A DNA stretch of 64,000 nucleotides from positions 1,302,001 through 1,366,000 of the forward strand of contig JADILM010000001.1 of assembly GCA_016617785.1 (NCBI GenBank). The letters run 5' to 3'. The stretch comes from Sporobolomyces roseus. Taxonomy: Eukaryota; Basidiomycota; Microbotryomycetes; Sporidiobolales; Sporidiobolaceae. The notes under the pieces are model-generated. The model had not been told where the DNA came from. It did no database searches and worked only from the letters and a program-made list of their open reading frames with translations. The stretch's first letter is position 1. The number at the start of each line of letters is the position of its first letter. Made by a program: the position numbers and the translations under genes. Positions 12,789 to 25,314 of this stretch are shown piece by piece.

Positions 12789-15700
12789 ATGCCATCTGCG
12801 CTCGACTTGTTATCAGCTGCAGCCTTACTAGAGGAGGAGAACAACAGTAACAATAGTAATGCGAGTTCAGCAGGAGTAGATGTAGCAGAGATTGCCCGAC
12901 AAGCCTTAGGATTCCCTCCCACTTCGACTTCGACTTCAACTCAGTCAACTCAGTTAGAATACGTTCCCTATCGTTATCCACCTAGACCACCTGCACCACC
13001 TCCACCTGCTCCTGCTCCTCCTTCTACCAGTAGTCAACCAAGTTTACCTCCCTTACCAACCCTTCCTCAACCTCAGTTCTTTACTACCGCTTCAGGATCT
13101 GCCAAACTCGCACTCCCGACTCTCCCTCCCTTACCCTTCCCACCTCCTCCAGCCTCGAGTTCATCCCTTCTACCTCCACCTCCTCCTCCTCGAATTCGAA
13201 CCCCAACTCCGCCTCCCCTTCCTCGACCTAGGACACCTCCCTCTTGGACTCTTCCCGCCGATTTAGGCCTCATTCGTTGTGTCTGTCCTTACACTTTCGA
13301 TGATGGATTCACGATTCAATGTGACTTGTGCAACGCATGGCAACACGCTGGATGTGTCGGAATCCTGAACGAACAAGAAGTTCCCGACGAGTACCAATGT
13401 GAACGATGTGATCCTTTGGACGCTCAACGGAGGGGGGTCAGTAGGGAAGCGGCAGAGAGGGGAATGAGGGAGAGAGTGAGGGAAATGGCGAGGGTTCAAC
13501 AGGCGGGTGGGTTGAGGGTCGGACCTCCGAGTGGTCCGAGTACTCTCATGGATTTGGGCAAAGCTGTACCTCAAGTCTTGAGGAGGGAGAAAGCGATGGA
13601 GGAACAAGCTTACTCGGGTGGTGGTGGAGGAAGGAGGAGGAGTATGGATGCGAGCGCGAGTGCGAGTACAGTGAATGGAATGGCGAGAAGTACGAGAGGT
13701 TCGAAACCTAGGAGAAGTGGAGGTGGTGGTGGAAACGCTCAAGATGATACAAATTATGTTCCTTCATCATCCTCTACCTCTCTCCCACCTCCACCGCCTC
13801 CTCCACCAGCTCGACCATCTCCCGAAACTTCGACTTCAATTCTTCCGCAACTTTCTCCTAAAATCGAATCTTCCAATTCAGTTCTCCCTTCGACCGCACC
13901 TACGACGGAAGAGCCAACGACCATGGACTCTCGAGCTGAATCAACTCCTCCCGTACCTTCGACCTCGACGAACGCAGCAACGAGAACGACAGCGGTAGGA
14001 AGGAAACGAAGAGTCGCTAAACAACCTCGGAGATCGAATGCAGCTCAAGCTTCTGCGACTGAATCGAACAACGATGTCGATATGGAGGACGATCAACCTT
14101 CACCGAGAGGAGGATCTCCCGAAGTTCAACAAGACGAAGAATCGAAAAAGGAACCCACCATTACTGCTCCGACTCCTTCTGCACTTCCGCCTCCACCTCG
14201 TCTCTCCGCTCTCGGTTCAACGAGAGGTCAAGTCGAAGCTCGTCAACAACATCAACGTTCGAATCATCACGAAGATTCGACTTCTTCCGAAAGTTCAGAT
14301 GAAGATGATTTACCTCGAGGAGGAGGAGGAGGAACGTCGACCCCGATGAAAGAAAAGTATGAACCGTGGCAATACGAATTCACTTCGATCTCTTCAAACT
14401 TGCTCCCCGATCCTGTCGTCGCCAATCGCATCGAAGACATCTTCTCGAGACCGCCACTTTCACCTCTCGACGAAATCGATGACGTTCCTACTCCCAAGTT
14501 ATCGGCTCTGAGGAAACGTCAATTCGCTCTCCGATCGAAATCATCCGGTTCTTCAACAAAGACTTCAGTACTCTCTCATTTCATCGATCAACCTTCCTAC
14601 ACTTCTCTCCCATCACTCCCTCCCTCCCTTCCACTCCTGATCAAACCCCTCCCTTCATCCTCCTACCACCTCAATCCTCCAATCTCGACGACTTACCTCC
14701 CAACTTCCTATTCTTCCTCCTTGCACGCATCCTCAGCAGCCGCTCAATCCCTCTGCCCTTATCCACGTCCGACGACTCACGCCGTCTACTCCACTAGTCC
14801 AATACCTTCCGGAACTTTCATCGACACCTATCTCGGCGAAATCAAATCTCTCTTATCCTACCGACTCGACCCAGTGAATCAGTATGATTTGTTAGGGGGA
14901 TTGAAAGCTGGTGTGAGAGGATTAGGGGAACCTTGGAGTCTAGTTATCGATTCGAGGAAATGGGGTAAAGAGACTAGATTCATCAGGAGTGGTTGTCACC
15001 CAAACTGCGTTTTGAAAGTGCTCAAACTCGATCAAGATCAAACTCAATCGAAAGAAGAAGGGAGGAGATCAAGATCGAGTACACCTCATCATTGGTCGAT
15101 CAAGAATCCTCAATTCGTGGTTGGGATTTACGCGATCAGTGATATCTCAAAACGGGAAGAATTGATCTTACCTTGGGATTGGGACGACTCTCATTTACTC
15201 CACCTCTTACCTTCACTCCTATCCCTTCCTTCTTCCCCTTCCCTTCCACCTCAGATCACGAGTAACGAAGGAGGGATCCTCGAGTTGATCATGAGGAAAA
15301 TGGCGGTTAGTTTGGACTCGATTTTGGGGAGTGCCGTTCCCGGTGGGTGTGCTTGCGAGAAGAAACGAGATTGTGCTTTGTGGTGGGGATGTAGGGGGGC
15401 AGTCACGACGGTCAAGAGTTTGACTGCGAGGAGTCAGGGAGGGAGGGAGACGAGAGGTGATAGAGATCGGGACAGGGAGAGGGAGATGAATTGGGACAAG
15501 GAGGACAGAGGGAAGGATAGGGAACCGTTCAGGGTCGCTTTGTTCAATGCGTTGAATCCGGGAGTTGTGACGGCGAATGGTGCCGGAGGGGGAGAGATGA
15601 AGGGAAGGAAGAAGGGAGGAGGTCAGGGAAGGAAATGGCCAGAGTTGGGAGCGTTGATCGGGTTCGAAAGAGGTTGGATTGTAGAAGAGGATCTGAAGGT

Positions 15701-18664
15701 GAGAGTGGAGAAAGGAGACAGTGAGGAGGAAAGGAACGTCGATGGGATTCGTCGCGTTGGTCCACCGCAGGACGAAGATGTAGAATTCGATTCACCTCTG
15801 TCAGAGCTCGCTGAACTCGAACAAGAAGCTATGGATCAGGCCGACAAGCCTAGGAAACTCGAGCTCGAAGGATTACGAGTTGCCGGTGCGTTCTTTTCTG
15901 TTTGGAACCATCTTTTCGCTTGAAACGACGAGCTGACAATCTCCCTGCGATCTCAGACGCCTCCCATTTGGGAATCTCGCCATCTTCTGCCCTCACCTCG
16001 CTACCTTCTGAAGGTTCCCTCGTCGACCCTTTCTCTCCAGCCAAAACAGCTCGCCCTCCCCTTCATCTCCCTCCCCCGAACTCGGATCGTTTCATCACTC
16101 GTCGATCTTCTCGAGACTCTCTTGGCGCCGAATCTGACGATTCCGACCTCACTGAACCTCTCTCGAATCTTTCGGAAGAGGAAGATCTCGTGACGAAACC
16201 TGTTCTGAAGAAGAAGAAGAAGCCTGTCAAACGAGCTTCGACCTCTTCACCTCCTCCACCTGTCAGTCAACCGCCACTCAAGAAGAAGAAGAAGGTAATC
16301 GCGGTTGAATCGGAGAGCTCAGATTTGTCGGAGCAGGAGGATGAGGTGGAAAAGTCGGGAAGTGAGAAGGAGGAAAAGCAGGAATCAGTTGAGGTGCCGA
16401 AGAAGCGAAAAGCCGACAAGAAATTAGAATCAGGAGATGTAGCGCCAGCATCGAAGAAGCAGAAGGTGCCGAAAGATCGAAACCAGGGCAAAGAGAGGGA
16501 GAAGGAGAACGATCAAGATTTGGCCAAGATCTTCGACGATGCGATTCCAGCTGCAACTACGTCTCAACCTGAGCGAGTCAAGGTGACGGTCGTCAAGAAA
16601 ACGGTTCAAGTCGAACAGAAGGAGCGCAAAAAGATCGTTGTAGTCGATCGCAAGAAAGTCGTCAACTCTCAGTCCGATAAGAAAGGTTCCTCCTCTTCAG
16701 CCCTTGCGAAGCTCAAGATCCACAAGCACAAGAGCAATGGCGACAAGGACAAGCTGAAAGAGAAGAAATCAGGATCAAGCAAGAAACCCAAGATTCGAGA
16801 TTCGTCTTCACCTTCTCCTCCTGCTTCTCCAGGTCGTCGTCGAGACTCTTCAACGACCGACAACCTCGCCGCGTCGCGTGAATCGTCGATGCCCGCGTCG
16901 ATCCCTTCGAGAAGATCGAGTCAGAACGAAACATCGAACGTTGAATCGATGCAGGAGATACAAGGTACGCTCTGACTCTCCTTTCGTCTGGAATCTCTAG
17001 CTGACTCTGTATCCTTATCACTATTCAGCTGAAGTCCCTCAAGAGCCGACACCCCCTCCTCCCGAGCCTCCAAAACCCGCCGCCCCTCCTGTTCGACTCT
17101 CTTTCGCCGCCTATCGTCAGCGACAAGCTCAAGCACCTCCTCTCCCACCACCGCCGCCTCCTTATATCCCGCCAGTCGTTGCAGCGTCACCGGCGACAGC
17201 GACAAACAGCTTAGCCGATCCCTCGACAACATCTCCCTTGATTCCTCCGTCTCCCGCTTTGCACCCTATCCCAGGGGTCACAAGTCATGCTCCTTCCCCC
17301 GTGTTCTCTGCCCTGCCTATTCCATCAGAAACGCCTCCTCTTCCCGTTCGCGCGATGTCCCTCGCAACACCCTCCGAAACTCCACCTCTCAGACCTGGTC
17401 GACCTTTACCACCGCCACCGCCGCCCCCTCCCCCTCCCCCTCCACCAGCTCCAGTAGTCTCGGTCGAGACACCGATGACAACGACAGACGAGCCAGAAGC
17501 TGGAACTCCTCCTCTTCCTCCATTTCGTCAACTCGCACCCGTTCCCGCAACTTCAGCACCCGTCTCGTACAACTCGGCAGAAGATATCCTCAAGAGTATC
17601 GGAGACTACTTTGGAGGAGGGTCGAAACTCGCTTCGAATTCGCCGTCGCTTTCAACGAATCAACAAGTCGTATCTGCTCCCCCAGCTACTCCAGCTCCCG
17701 CTCGAGAGAGCCAGCTCCCGGCAAAAGTCGATCGACAGCGCTCATCGTCTATTGCAAGTTCCGTCACGTCTGCTCCTACGAGTGTCGGCACTTTGAATCA
17801 AGAAAGACCTCGTCAATTCTCGATTTCGATTACTGGTACTTCACTTTCAGGAAGCGCACTCGGACTCGACGCTGGTGTACCTTCGACCTCGACGGCGAGC
17901 TCGACTATCCCTTCTCCTTCTCGCCCAAGTTTCCGAGCCCCTTCAGCCACTCCCGTTCCATCGTCCTCAGCATTCGGTCGATCAAACGTCTTTCCTCCTT
18001 CTGGTCCTTCGGCTCGAGGAGGCCGTACGCCTTCTGCAAGTCCCGCCATGTATCCACGAGCAGCACTACCCAACTCTTCAATTGCTCCTCCAATGCACCC
18101 CTCCGCTCGAACAAACAGTGTTTCTCCCGCTCTCACTCCGGCCCAGCCCCCTCTTCTCCCAATCTACGCTGGATCGGCTTCTCGTCCTTCACCACCGGTA
18201 CGACCTGTTGAACTAGATCCCTCTGTACCTACCGGTCCCAAAGCGATGGGAAACCCTGCACCACCACCTCGAGCTCCTGCAGCAGCGAACGGAACTCCCG
18301 TCAATGCTGTTCCTTCTTCGATGCCGTCTGGTAGAGGAACTGGGTTCCATGGTCAAGCTACTCCAGGTGGCTACAGAGGAGGTGGAAGAGGCGGAGGTAC
18401 ACCAGGAAGAGCAGGTTTCCATGGTGAGTTTCCAGACTTTTTCACACTTTCTTCACTTTGCGAGGACTGACTCTCTCTCTCTCGCAACCGACAGGCATTC
18501 CAGCTGGACCTAGACATATAGGAGTGATGGGATCGGCAGTCGCGACACCGAGAGGGAGAGGATGGGGATGGGGAATGAGAGGAGGTCGAGGGGGAACACC
18601 TCGAGGAGGAGCAGGAGGAGTGAATGGCGGAGTAGGTAGAGGAGGAGCGAATGGTGCTAGCTGA
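12789..18664 (+). CDS. SET3: Set3/MLL5-like PHD finger and SET domain protein with RGG tail
   Basis: A predicted nuclear chromatin protein of about 1,889 aa in four exons (12789-15885, 15957-16964, 17029-18423, 18495-18664). A proline-rich N-terminus precedes a PHD finger at about residues 162-207 (C-x-C, CDLCNAWQH, CERC). A SET domain lies at about 660-795 with THAVYSTSPIPSG, GEIKS, RFIRSGCHPNC and EELILPWDWDD. It is followed by a cysteine cluster (CACEKKRDCALWWGC) at about 852-868. The usual catalytic NHSCxPN is replaced by RSGCHPN, as in Set3/MLL5 proteins, which are regarded as non-catalytic scaffolds of histone deacetylase complexes. The C-terminal half is disordered, lysine-rich then proline/serine-rich, and ends in repeated RGG/GRG motifs. 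Family assignment rests on the PHD-SET order and the SET motif; the RGG tail is less expected. Confidence 0.85.
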
Positions 18665-18852
18665 ATCTCTTGATCTTATAGATCTTTCCCCTTTTACTCT
18701 CAGTATCTATAATCTATTGTTGTGTATGAAACTGAACTCGAAGTGAACTTTATTTTGCGAAATCTCCTTTCCCTCGCCCCAATCTCGACCAGTTCTCCCC
18801 TCATGTTGCGGTAGCCGCACTCGAGCACTAAAGACTATCGCACAGAAGGTGT

Positions 18853-20965
18853 ATGATCGTACCGCGCAGTCTACTCGCCAATTCTCAACTTCGATTCATC
18901 CAACTTTCATCTCGATCTTCAAATCGCACGATGACAGTCATTCCAGGAGCTCCCACGCCCCCCAAGCCCAACCTGATAGCTGTGATTGGTACTACAGGAG
19001 TCGGCAAGTCTCAGCTCGGAGTAGAACTAGCACAATCTCTCTCTCTTCGAACTTCATCTCCTTTGGCAGGAGAAATCATCAACCATGACTCGATGCAGTG
19101 TTACAAAGGGCTGAATGTCATCACGAACAAAGCCACGATCGAGGAGATGGATGGAGTACCTCATCATTTGATGGATTTCCTTGCACCTGGTCAAGAATGG
19201 GGAGTAACTGAATTTCAGAAGGATGCACTCAATAAGGTGAGTTCAGGGTAGTCTGCAGACCCTCTCGACGTTTACTCAATACTGTACCTGCAGATTGAGG
19301 AGCTCAACGCGAGAGATACCGTCCCAATCTGCGTCGGAGGAACGACTTATTATCTTCAAAACCTCATCTTCCCAAATCAACTCGTCGCCCAAACCTCCGA
19401 GACTCGCCCACCATCACCTACACCTATTTCGCTTCCCCGGACGATGGACGATATCGCTTCCTTCCCTTCTTCGCTCAGAGAAGCGATCAAATCTCTTCCC
19501 GACGAACTTCGAGAACTCTTCCTTACCCTTCCCGCACTCCCACAAACCTCGACTCCCGATGATTTCCCTCCCAACTTCCCACTGTCCCTACTGACGCCTC
19601 GTCTCCGATCCCCCGACACCCTTACTCCAGCTTTATATCGACTTTTACAGCTTCTCGATCCCGCAAGTGCGGAAAGGTGGCATTGGAGAGATGTGCGGAA
19701 GGTACGAAGAGCGCTTGATATCGTCTGGGAAGGAAGAAGATGGGAAGAAGTCGTCATTACGCAGAAAGAAAAGGTCAACGAGGGTTCGAGGTGAGCGAGC
19801 GTTTCGTACTTCGAAGATTCCGTCGACACCGTCTGACTCGCGACGTATTGCGCAGGTTTCGATCACTCGTATTCTGGCTGTACGCTGATAACGATGCATT
19901 ACATCCTCGGCTGGACGGGAGAGTGAACAAGATGATCGAGGTTGGTCCCTCGCTTTCTCAGGCAGCGACCAACATTTGGGGCTGACTTCCCCTTTGCGAG
20001 AACAGCGTGGGTTATTGTATGAGCTCGATGAGCTATGGAGCATCGCTCAAACGTCGACAGGCGGATCTATTGACTATTCGAAGGGAATCTATCAAGCGAT
20101 AGGTGAGTCTCTCGTTCTCTCAGGCTCGTTGCCGATCCTGACTTATGCGCTTCGACTCATACTGCAGGCTACAAGGAGTTCGAACCTTACCTTTCGACTC
20201 GACATCGCAACTCGACTACAGATGAAGCGGAACTCAAGCGACTGTTCGATCAAGGAGTCGAAAATATGAAAACTGCTACTCGTCAATACGCGAAACGACA
20301 GGTCAAATGGATCAAATCGAAGCTTTTACCTGCTGTACATAGCTTACAAGATGCAGACGACGTGACTGTGGTATTTCTGGATGCTTCAGGTGAGCCGAAG
20401 TCTGTTCTCACTCGGAACTCATTGAGCTGATCTTTCTCTCGACAGATCTCTCGCGATGGCAGAAGAACGTCAGAGAGCCGGCAGTCAAATTTCTCAACAG
20501 TCCATCTACTTCTCTCCTCTCTTTTCGTTGATGCTTGCTCACAATCGCTCCACTTTAGGCTTTCTCGATCGACGGCCTCTCCCGAATCCTCTCGCGCTGT
20601 CATCAAATGCAGCAGTTCATCTCGCTCCACCTCAAGCTGAAGAGTGGGCATGTCTCACTTTGTGTCTTCTCGATCGAAGCTGACCGAATGAGCCGTTCTA
20701 TCGCAGTGCGAAAGCCAAGTCGAAACGAGCATGCGAAACTTGTACTCGAGACGTGTCTCGTCCGTTCATGGTCGAAGAACGACAATGGGGTGCGCACATC
20801 AAGACGAAAGCACATCGAGTACAAGCTCAGAAGAAGAGTGGATCTTGGTCGCGACGGCGGAAAGACGAGGAGAAGCAGCGAGAAGGGACGAGAAGGGGAG
20901 AGAGCGCAGATGCTAGCGCGGATGCAGTAGAAGTTGCAGATGATGCGAATATACAATCAAGTTGA
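18853..20965 (+). CDS. MOD5: tRNA dimethylallyltransferase (A37 isopentenylation)
   Basis: Transfers an isopentenyl group to A37 of tRNAs reading UNN codons. Eight exons (18853-19236, 19294-19790, 19856-19940, 20006-20102, 20168-20389, 20446-20499, 20559-20661, 20707-20965) join to 566 aa. The P-loop GTTGVGKSQLG is followed by INHDSMQCYKGL, a CVGGTTYYLQ motif and the DxxS-type substrate loop. The C-terminus has a matrin-type C2H2 zinc finger (CETC then HIKTKAH), typical of eukaryotic Mod5/TRIT1. The first ATG gives a basic, Ser/Arg-rich leader that could target mitochondria, and a second ATG at 18931 precedes the conserved domain. The intron after exon 3 uses a GTTGGT donor, and the last intron is only 45 nt. 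The stop is 17 bp from the stop of the convergent permease. Confidence 0.92.
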
Positions 20966-20982
20966 CCATCTCTGTCCTCAGC

Positions 20983-23208
20983 TCATTTCGACAGGTTCCG
21001 AATTTTCTCGTTCTGCAGGAGAGAACATCGAGTTCAGCACAACCAGGGAAGCAGAACAACGAGAGACGTGAGACCGTACCTTTCCGCCGCACTTGTAGAT
21101 AGTAAGGGATTGCTCCAGCACCGCAAAAAGCGAAAGCGGCTGCCGATTGATAAGGTTTCGAGAAACAACTCAAGACGAGTAGAAAGAGCGCTGTCGAAGC
21201 GAATAATATAGGTGTTGCGAGATATGTCCGATATGGCCTGCGAGATTCTAGCAGAGTCAGGACGCACAGCTCTGTCGGAAAAGGAGCAAGAAATCGTACC
21301 GTTTGAGTTTCGGTTCTCGAACTCGCAAGACCAGCAGCGAGACGACTACCAATAAGTTCCAGGTCCAAGCGCAGACCTGTATGAGTCCCAGATGGGTAGT
21401 CAGCGACGTGACAGGAGAAAAGAGAGTCCATGAAGACCTACCCCGTAGAAAAGAGTAAGATTCGAGAAATCTCCAAGCAAGATGAAGATTGTTGAAAGTG
21501 AAGAGCTCAAGAGGATACCATTTACTGGCGTATGTCGCTTTTGGTTGTAGTTGGAGAAGGTCTGGTTGTCATCATGAAGTTCAGCGGGTGCCGAGTACAT
21601 CGAAGGAGAGAAAGAAGGAAAGTAAAGCTCACGCGAGGAAGAAACCCTTGTTCACCAGCGGCGACGACGAGGCGAGAAGAAGTATAGAGTGAAGAATTGA
21701 GTGCGCCGAGACAAGAGATGCCAACGATGAGGGCGAAGAAGAGAGCTCCGATGGGTCCTGCTATTTGCCGACCGTAATCCAGCGCGATCGTGCTTGTTGC
21801 CGTCGCTACCTCGAAGGGAAGGACGATGAAGTACGCGACGTTCGCGAGAAGGAACAGGATGACAATCGTTGCGAGAGAGATGTTGATCATTTTGGGGAGA
21901 GCACCTGGTTGACAATCTCGAGCGACGTAGTTGGCTTGATCGAAGCCATCGTATGCCTGTAGTAGGAACTGAGTGTCAGATATCAAGGTAGGGGGAGAGT
22001 GAGGATGAGGGAGAAAGCGGAAGAGAGCGGAGAGGAGACTAACCCAGAGTGCCGAGAAGAGAGCTAAAGCGTATCCCGTTGCGTTGTGCGTTGAACCCTC
22101 AAACGAGAAACTGGAAGCAATCCTCCCGAGTCCGAGGTAGACGAGTCCCGCGACGAAGACTGCGACAATTGCGATCACTTTGAAAGCAGTCGTTGCGATT
22201 TGTGCTCGAGTTCCAGCCTTCGTGCTCCAGGCTTGAAGAGCGGAGACAAGAAGAAGGGACGTGATAGCGACACCTTTGATCGCAGCAGTCGGTACGCCTC
22301 TGCAGTATGTGCGAAAATTAGCACTCTTCACTAGCCGAGACGAATCGAGGGTTTGCTCACCTGGCTGCTTGTTGGGGATCATCACTGAATGCCGTGTGCC
22401 ACAGAACTCGGCAGATGTATTCACCGGCACTGTGAAGTACATGCAGGGGTCAGAAGTAGAGCTCAGAAGGGGTCAAAGAAAGGTAGAATACATGATCGAG
22501 ATGCTGTTGCGACAAAAGGAAGTCAGCTCTGGGTCGTGCTGGAAAAGCAGAGTCAGAGAGCTCACATCGCCTGTGAACCGGGTTTCAAAGCAGTCACTGC
22601 CGTGAATGAGAAGCAATACGAGGGCCTGCGAGGAGAAGAGAGCGGAGTAAGAGCGGGAACGGAATTGCGAAAGAGGGTTTCTCAGCTTACAACGCTCCAT
22701 ACGCCGCTTGTAAGTAAACCTGCGCGCCACCATTCTGTGGCAGCATTGTACCTAGCTCTGCAAAGCTACTCCCGCCCGCCCAAGACAGCAATCCCGCTCC
22801 TAACCAAACGAATAAACTTGAATTCACGCTGCCGGTTTCTCTCGCGACAACTCCCGAGGACGCGAAGATGCCAGACCCGATTGTCAATCCTACGATGAGA
22901 GCTATGCCCGAAATCAACGAGATCTTCTCGGACTTGTTCTGAGTTCCTCCTCCTATCGATTGTTCAACATCTTCACTCGCTTGTAACAGTAATCGATTGC
23001 TAAAATCGAACGACATGATAGATCCTGCTCTTGGTCTACTTGATCTTGCTGCCTTCTCCTGTTCAAGCAGTCCCGCGTCTTCCTCACCAACTTCCCCTCC
23101 ATTCTCATCATCTAAATAATCCTCTTCTCTCAGAGGTCTGGCGGGCTTGGAAGGAGCGTCGGCTACCTCCGTACTGAATGGTGGTATTGGAGGATCGTTC
23201 GTCGTCAT
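20983..23208 (-). CDS. MUP1: High-affinity methionine permease-like amino acid transporter
   Basis: A plasma-membrane amino acid/polyamine permease of the LAT-like Mup1 group. A soluble acidic N-terminus of about 95 aa precedes TM1 with the APC motif GLTIGSGIFASSG, followed by about 12 hydrophobic segments (for example ALKPGSQA, GEYICRVLWHTAF, AYDGFDQANYV, GISCLGALNSSLYTSSR). Many introns; one exon is a 12-nt microexon at 22492-22503, which joins smoothly into a transmembrane helix. The last exon gives RKERENSEPVEMS, then stop at 20983-20985. A TCACGTGA box lies 184 bp upstream of the start codon, matching the kind of site used for sulphur amino acid genes in other fungi. Substrate specificity is inferred from family resemblance only. 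Confidence 0.85.
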
Positions 23209-23681
23209 AATGACTGAGTGAGAAGCAGCTAGTGATGGGCCGAGGGCTGAGGAGCGATTCTCGTCCGTAAGTCGCAGCTCTTGCTCATTTTAGTGGAGTC
23301 GCCTCTATGTGCAGTCATACGAGACTGATCTATTGCCATAAACAGCTGAGGCTTCGATAGTCAAAAAGTGTGGCTTTCTTTTCACGTGACTGAAAAAAGT
23401 CGAGAATTCGTTTCGCACGCTTCGCTCGCCGGCTGCTGACTTCTGCGGTCCCGTAAAGGTTGCTTCGAGACTCGAACGCACGCGCAAGCAATTACTCGAA
23501 GAATCCGTCATGTCCGTACCGGCGGCAACTGATCGACCTTGCATTAACTTCCTCTTGCAGCCCAGAACGAATTCAGAGCCACTCTTCTCTCTCGTCTGTA
23601 CGGCTTCTTTCCGCTCTTTTCCAAAGACGATGTACTTCCTCTTCAACCTCTACTAGACACGTCCAATCGAGGGCGACGACA
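23209..23681. other. Divergent intergenic region between permease and 7-TM gene
   Basis: 473 bp between divergent start codons, presumably promoters for both. Apart from the TCACGTGA box and a CT-rich stretch before the + strand gene I see no coding signal. Confidence 0.5.
23392..23399. promoter_or_regulatory. Palindromic TCACGTGA (CACGTG E-box) upstream of methionine-type permease
   Basis: A perfect 8-bp palindrome. In ascomycete yeasts TCACGTG is the Cbf1 site that recruits Met4 to sulphur amino acid genes, MUP1 included. Use here is inferred from position and motif. Confidence 0.45.
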
Positions 23682-25240
23682 ATGAGCTCTGGAGGGCTAT
23701 CCGCCCATTTCCCACCCGGCACTGCTATTCCTCTCGACTACCTATACCTACTCTCACAAGTAGTTTTGGCAGCTGGTTGTGTCAATTACTTCATCTTTGT
23801 GTGTTTCTCAAATCAAGCACGCAAGCCGTTTCAACCGAGCTGACTTTGACCTCTTTCGTTCGTTTCAGGCTTTCCTTCTTCTGCACACCCGAATCTACCT
23901 CAAAGAAGGATGGAAGAACGATACTTGGTTCTTTCGGAGTCTCGTTTCGCAACTTCTCGTGCTGTCGATACTCTCGATAGGTCTACAATCAGTTGTAAGT
24001 GCGCCTTTCTCAAAACGACGCCGGAATCGTCGTTTTGATCATTTTACGTTCGGATCGCAGGGATCCCATTATGTACTACAATCTCTCGTCAATCAAGCAT
24101 ACGAAAGGCGTACCCTCGACTGGATCGACGTCGTTCAGCGGCTGCTGTGTTTCCCAACTGGCTGCTTGACCAGCCTTTTCTTTAGCTGGAGGATCTTTCA
24201 GGTGTCGGATTCACGAGCAGTGTGGATCACTTGCGGATTGTTATGGATACCCGGCACAGCAGCGTTCATGGGGGCAGAGATATCCCATTTATTGACGATC
24301 ACGAGTGATTTCTCGTATCGACGGACTGTGAGATTTGACCTCTTCTCTTCCCTCTTCACGAACGGAGGTAGCTGATCTGATTGTGACCCTCTAGTGGCGG
24401 ATATGCGAAGTCATAGGGACCGCAGCTCTACTCGCTGCTGACTTCTTCTTCGCGGCAGTCCTTTGTTACCGATTGTACATTCGACGGAGAAAAGAACCTA
24501 AACCGTAAGCGGATGACTTTCACTGTTCACTTCCTGACCTCGGCACTCACCCGAGCTCTCCGACATGCAGAGATGTCGATCCAGTATCGCAATATTTCCT
24601 CGGGACCGTCCAAACTTCCCTTCTTACTTGCGCGGTAAACCTCGGTGGTCTCGTCACGATATCTTTCCTCCATTCTCCAAGAATCTATATCGTGAGAACC
24701 CTTCTCCGTCTCCTCGAGTAGAATAGCATACTGACGTCCCGAGAGAGGGAATCGCAGATATCCTCGTTTTTCTTGTTGATTCTTCCGAATAGTTGGGCGC
24801 TGAGCGTCGTTTGGTCAATCAATCAGCGGGTACTGATACGCAGGAAGATGGATTCGGATGTGGACGATGTGAGCATTGGGAAGAGACTGGCAGTAGTCGG
24901 TTGGCGAAATAACGCGGGAGGTCTGGAAGAAGGAGAAACTCGAAACGATCCGAGTAGATGGAGAGGGGACGAGTACAGCACGGCCTTGACTGACGACCAA
25001 TCGAGTGAGTTTCTGTCTCCCGTTCCGCTCGAACGAACGCAGAATGCTAAAGTCGCTCTCTTTTCGCAAGGTCATCGACATACGTGGAAAACGAAGACTG
25101 CTGAACCCGACTACCAGTCCTTCGACCTCGATACAGGTGCACTGGATGCACTCAGACCTTCATCACAAGTCAGAGAAACTCAGGTGTCGGGTATTTGGGT
25201 TATCACAGAAACGAAAATCGAGACTTCGACGATTTCATGA
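23682..25240 (+). CDS. Seven-transmembrane protein resembling the DUF6534 family
   Basis: An integral membrane protein of unknown function with seven predicted helices. The start MSSGGLSAHFPPGTAIPLDY leads directly into TM1 (LYLLSQVVLAAG). Later helices include SLVSQLLVLSILSIG, GCLTSLFFSW, GLLWIPGTAAFMGAEI, GTAALLAADFFFAAVL, LLTCAVNLGGLVTISF and LLILPNSWALSVVWSINQR. The last helix ends in an N-x-R pattern, as is common in basidiomycete DUF6534 proteins, followed by a soluble C-terminal tail of about 130 aa. At least five short introns split the gene. A possible extra intron in the tail (a GTGAGT at about 25,006) was left unspliced because both readings stay open. Function unknown; the family call is by pattern only. 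Confidence 0.6.
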
Positions 25241-25314
25241 CCCTTATTGAAGCACATATCATTTGTAAATTTGTCTATCTTTGTTGTAACATCACGACGT
25301 GCCTCATGTATCGG

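Noticed and set aside
24999..25050. Extra intron in the C-terminal tail of the 7-TM protein
   Set aside because: A GTGAGT is present, but no CTGAC precedes the possible acceptor, and the unspliced reading stays open to a good stop.
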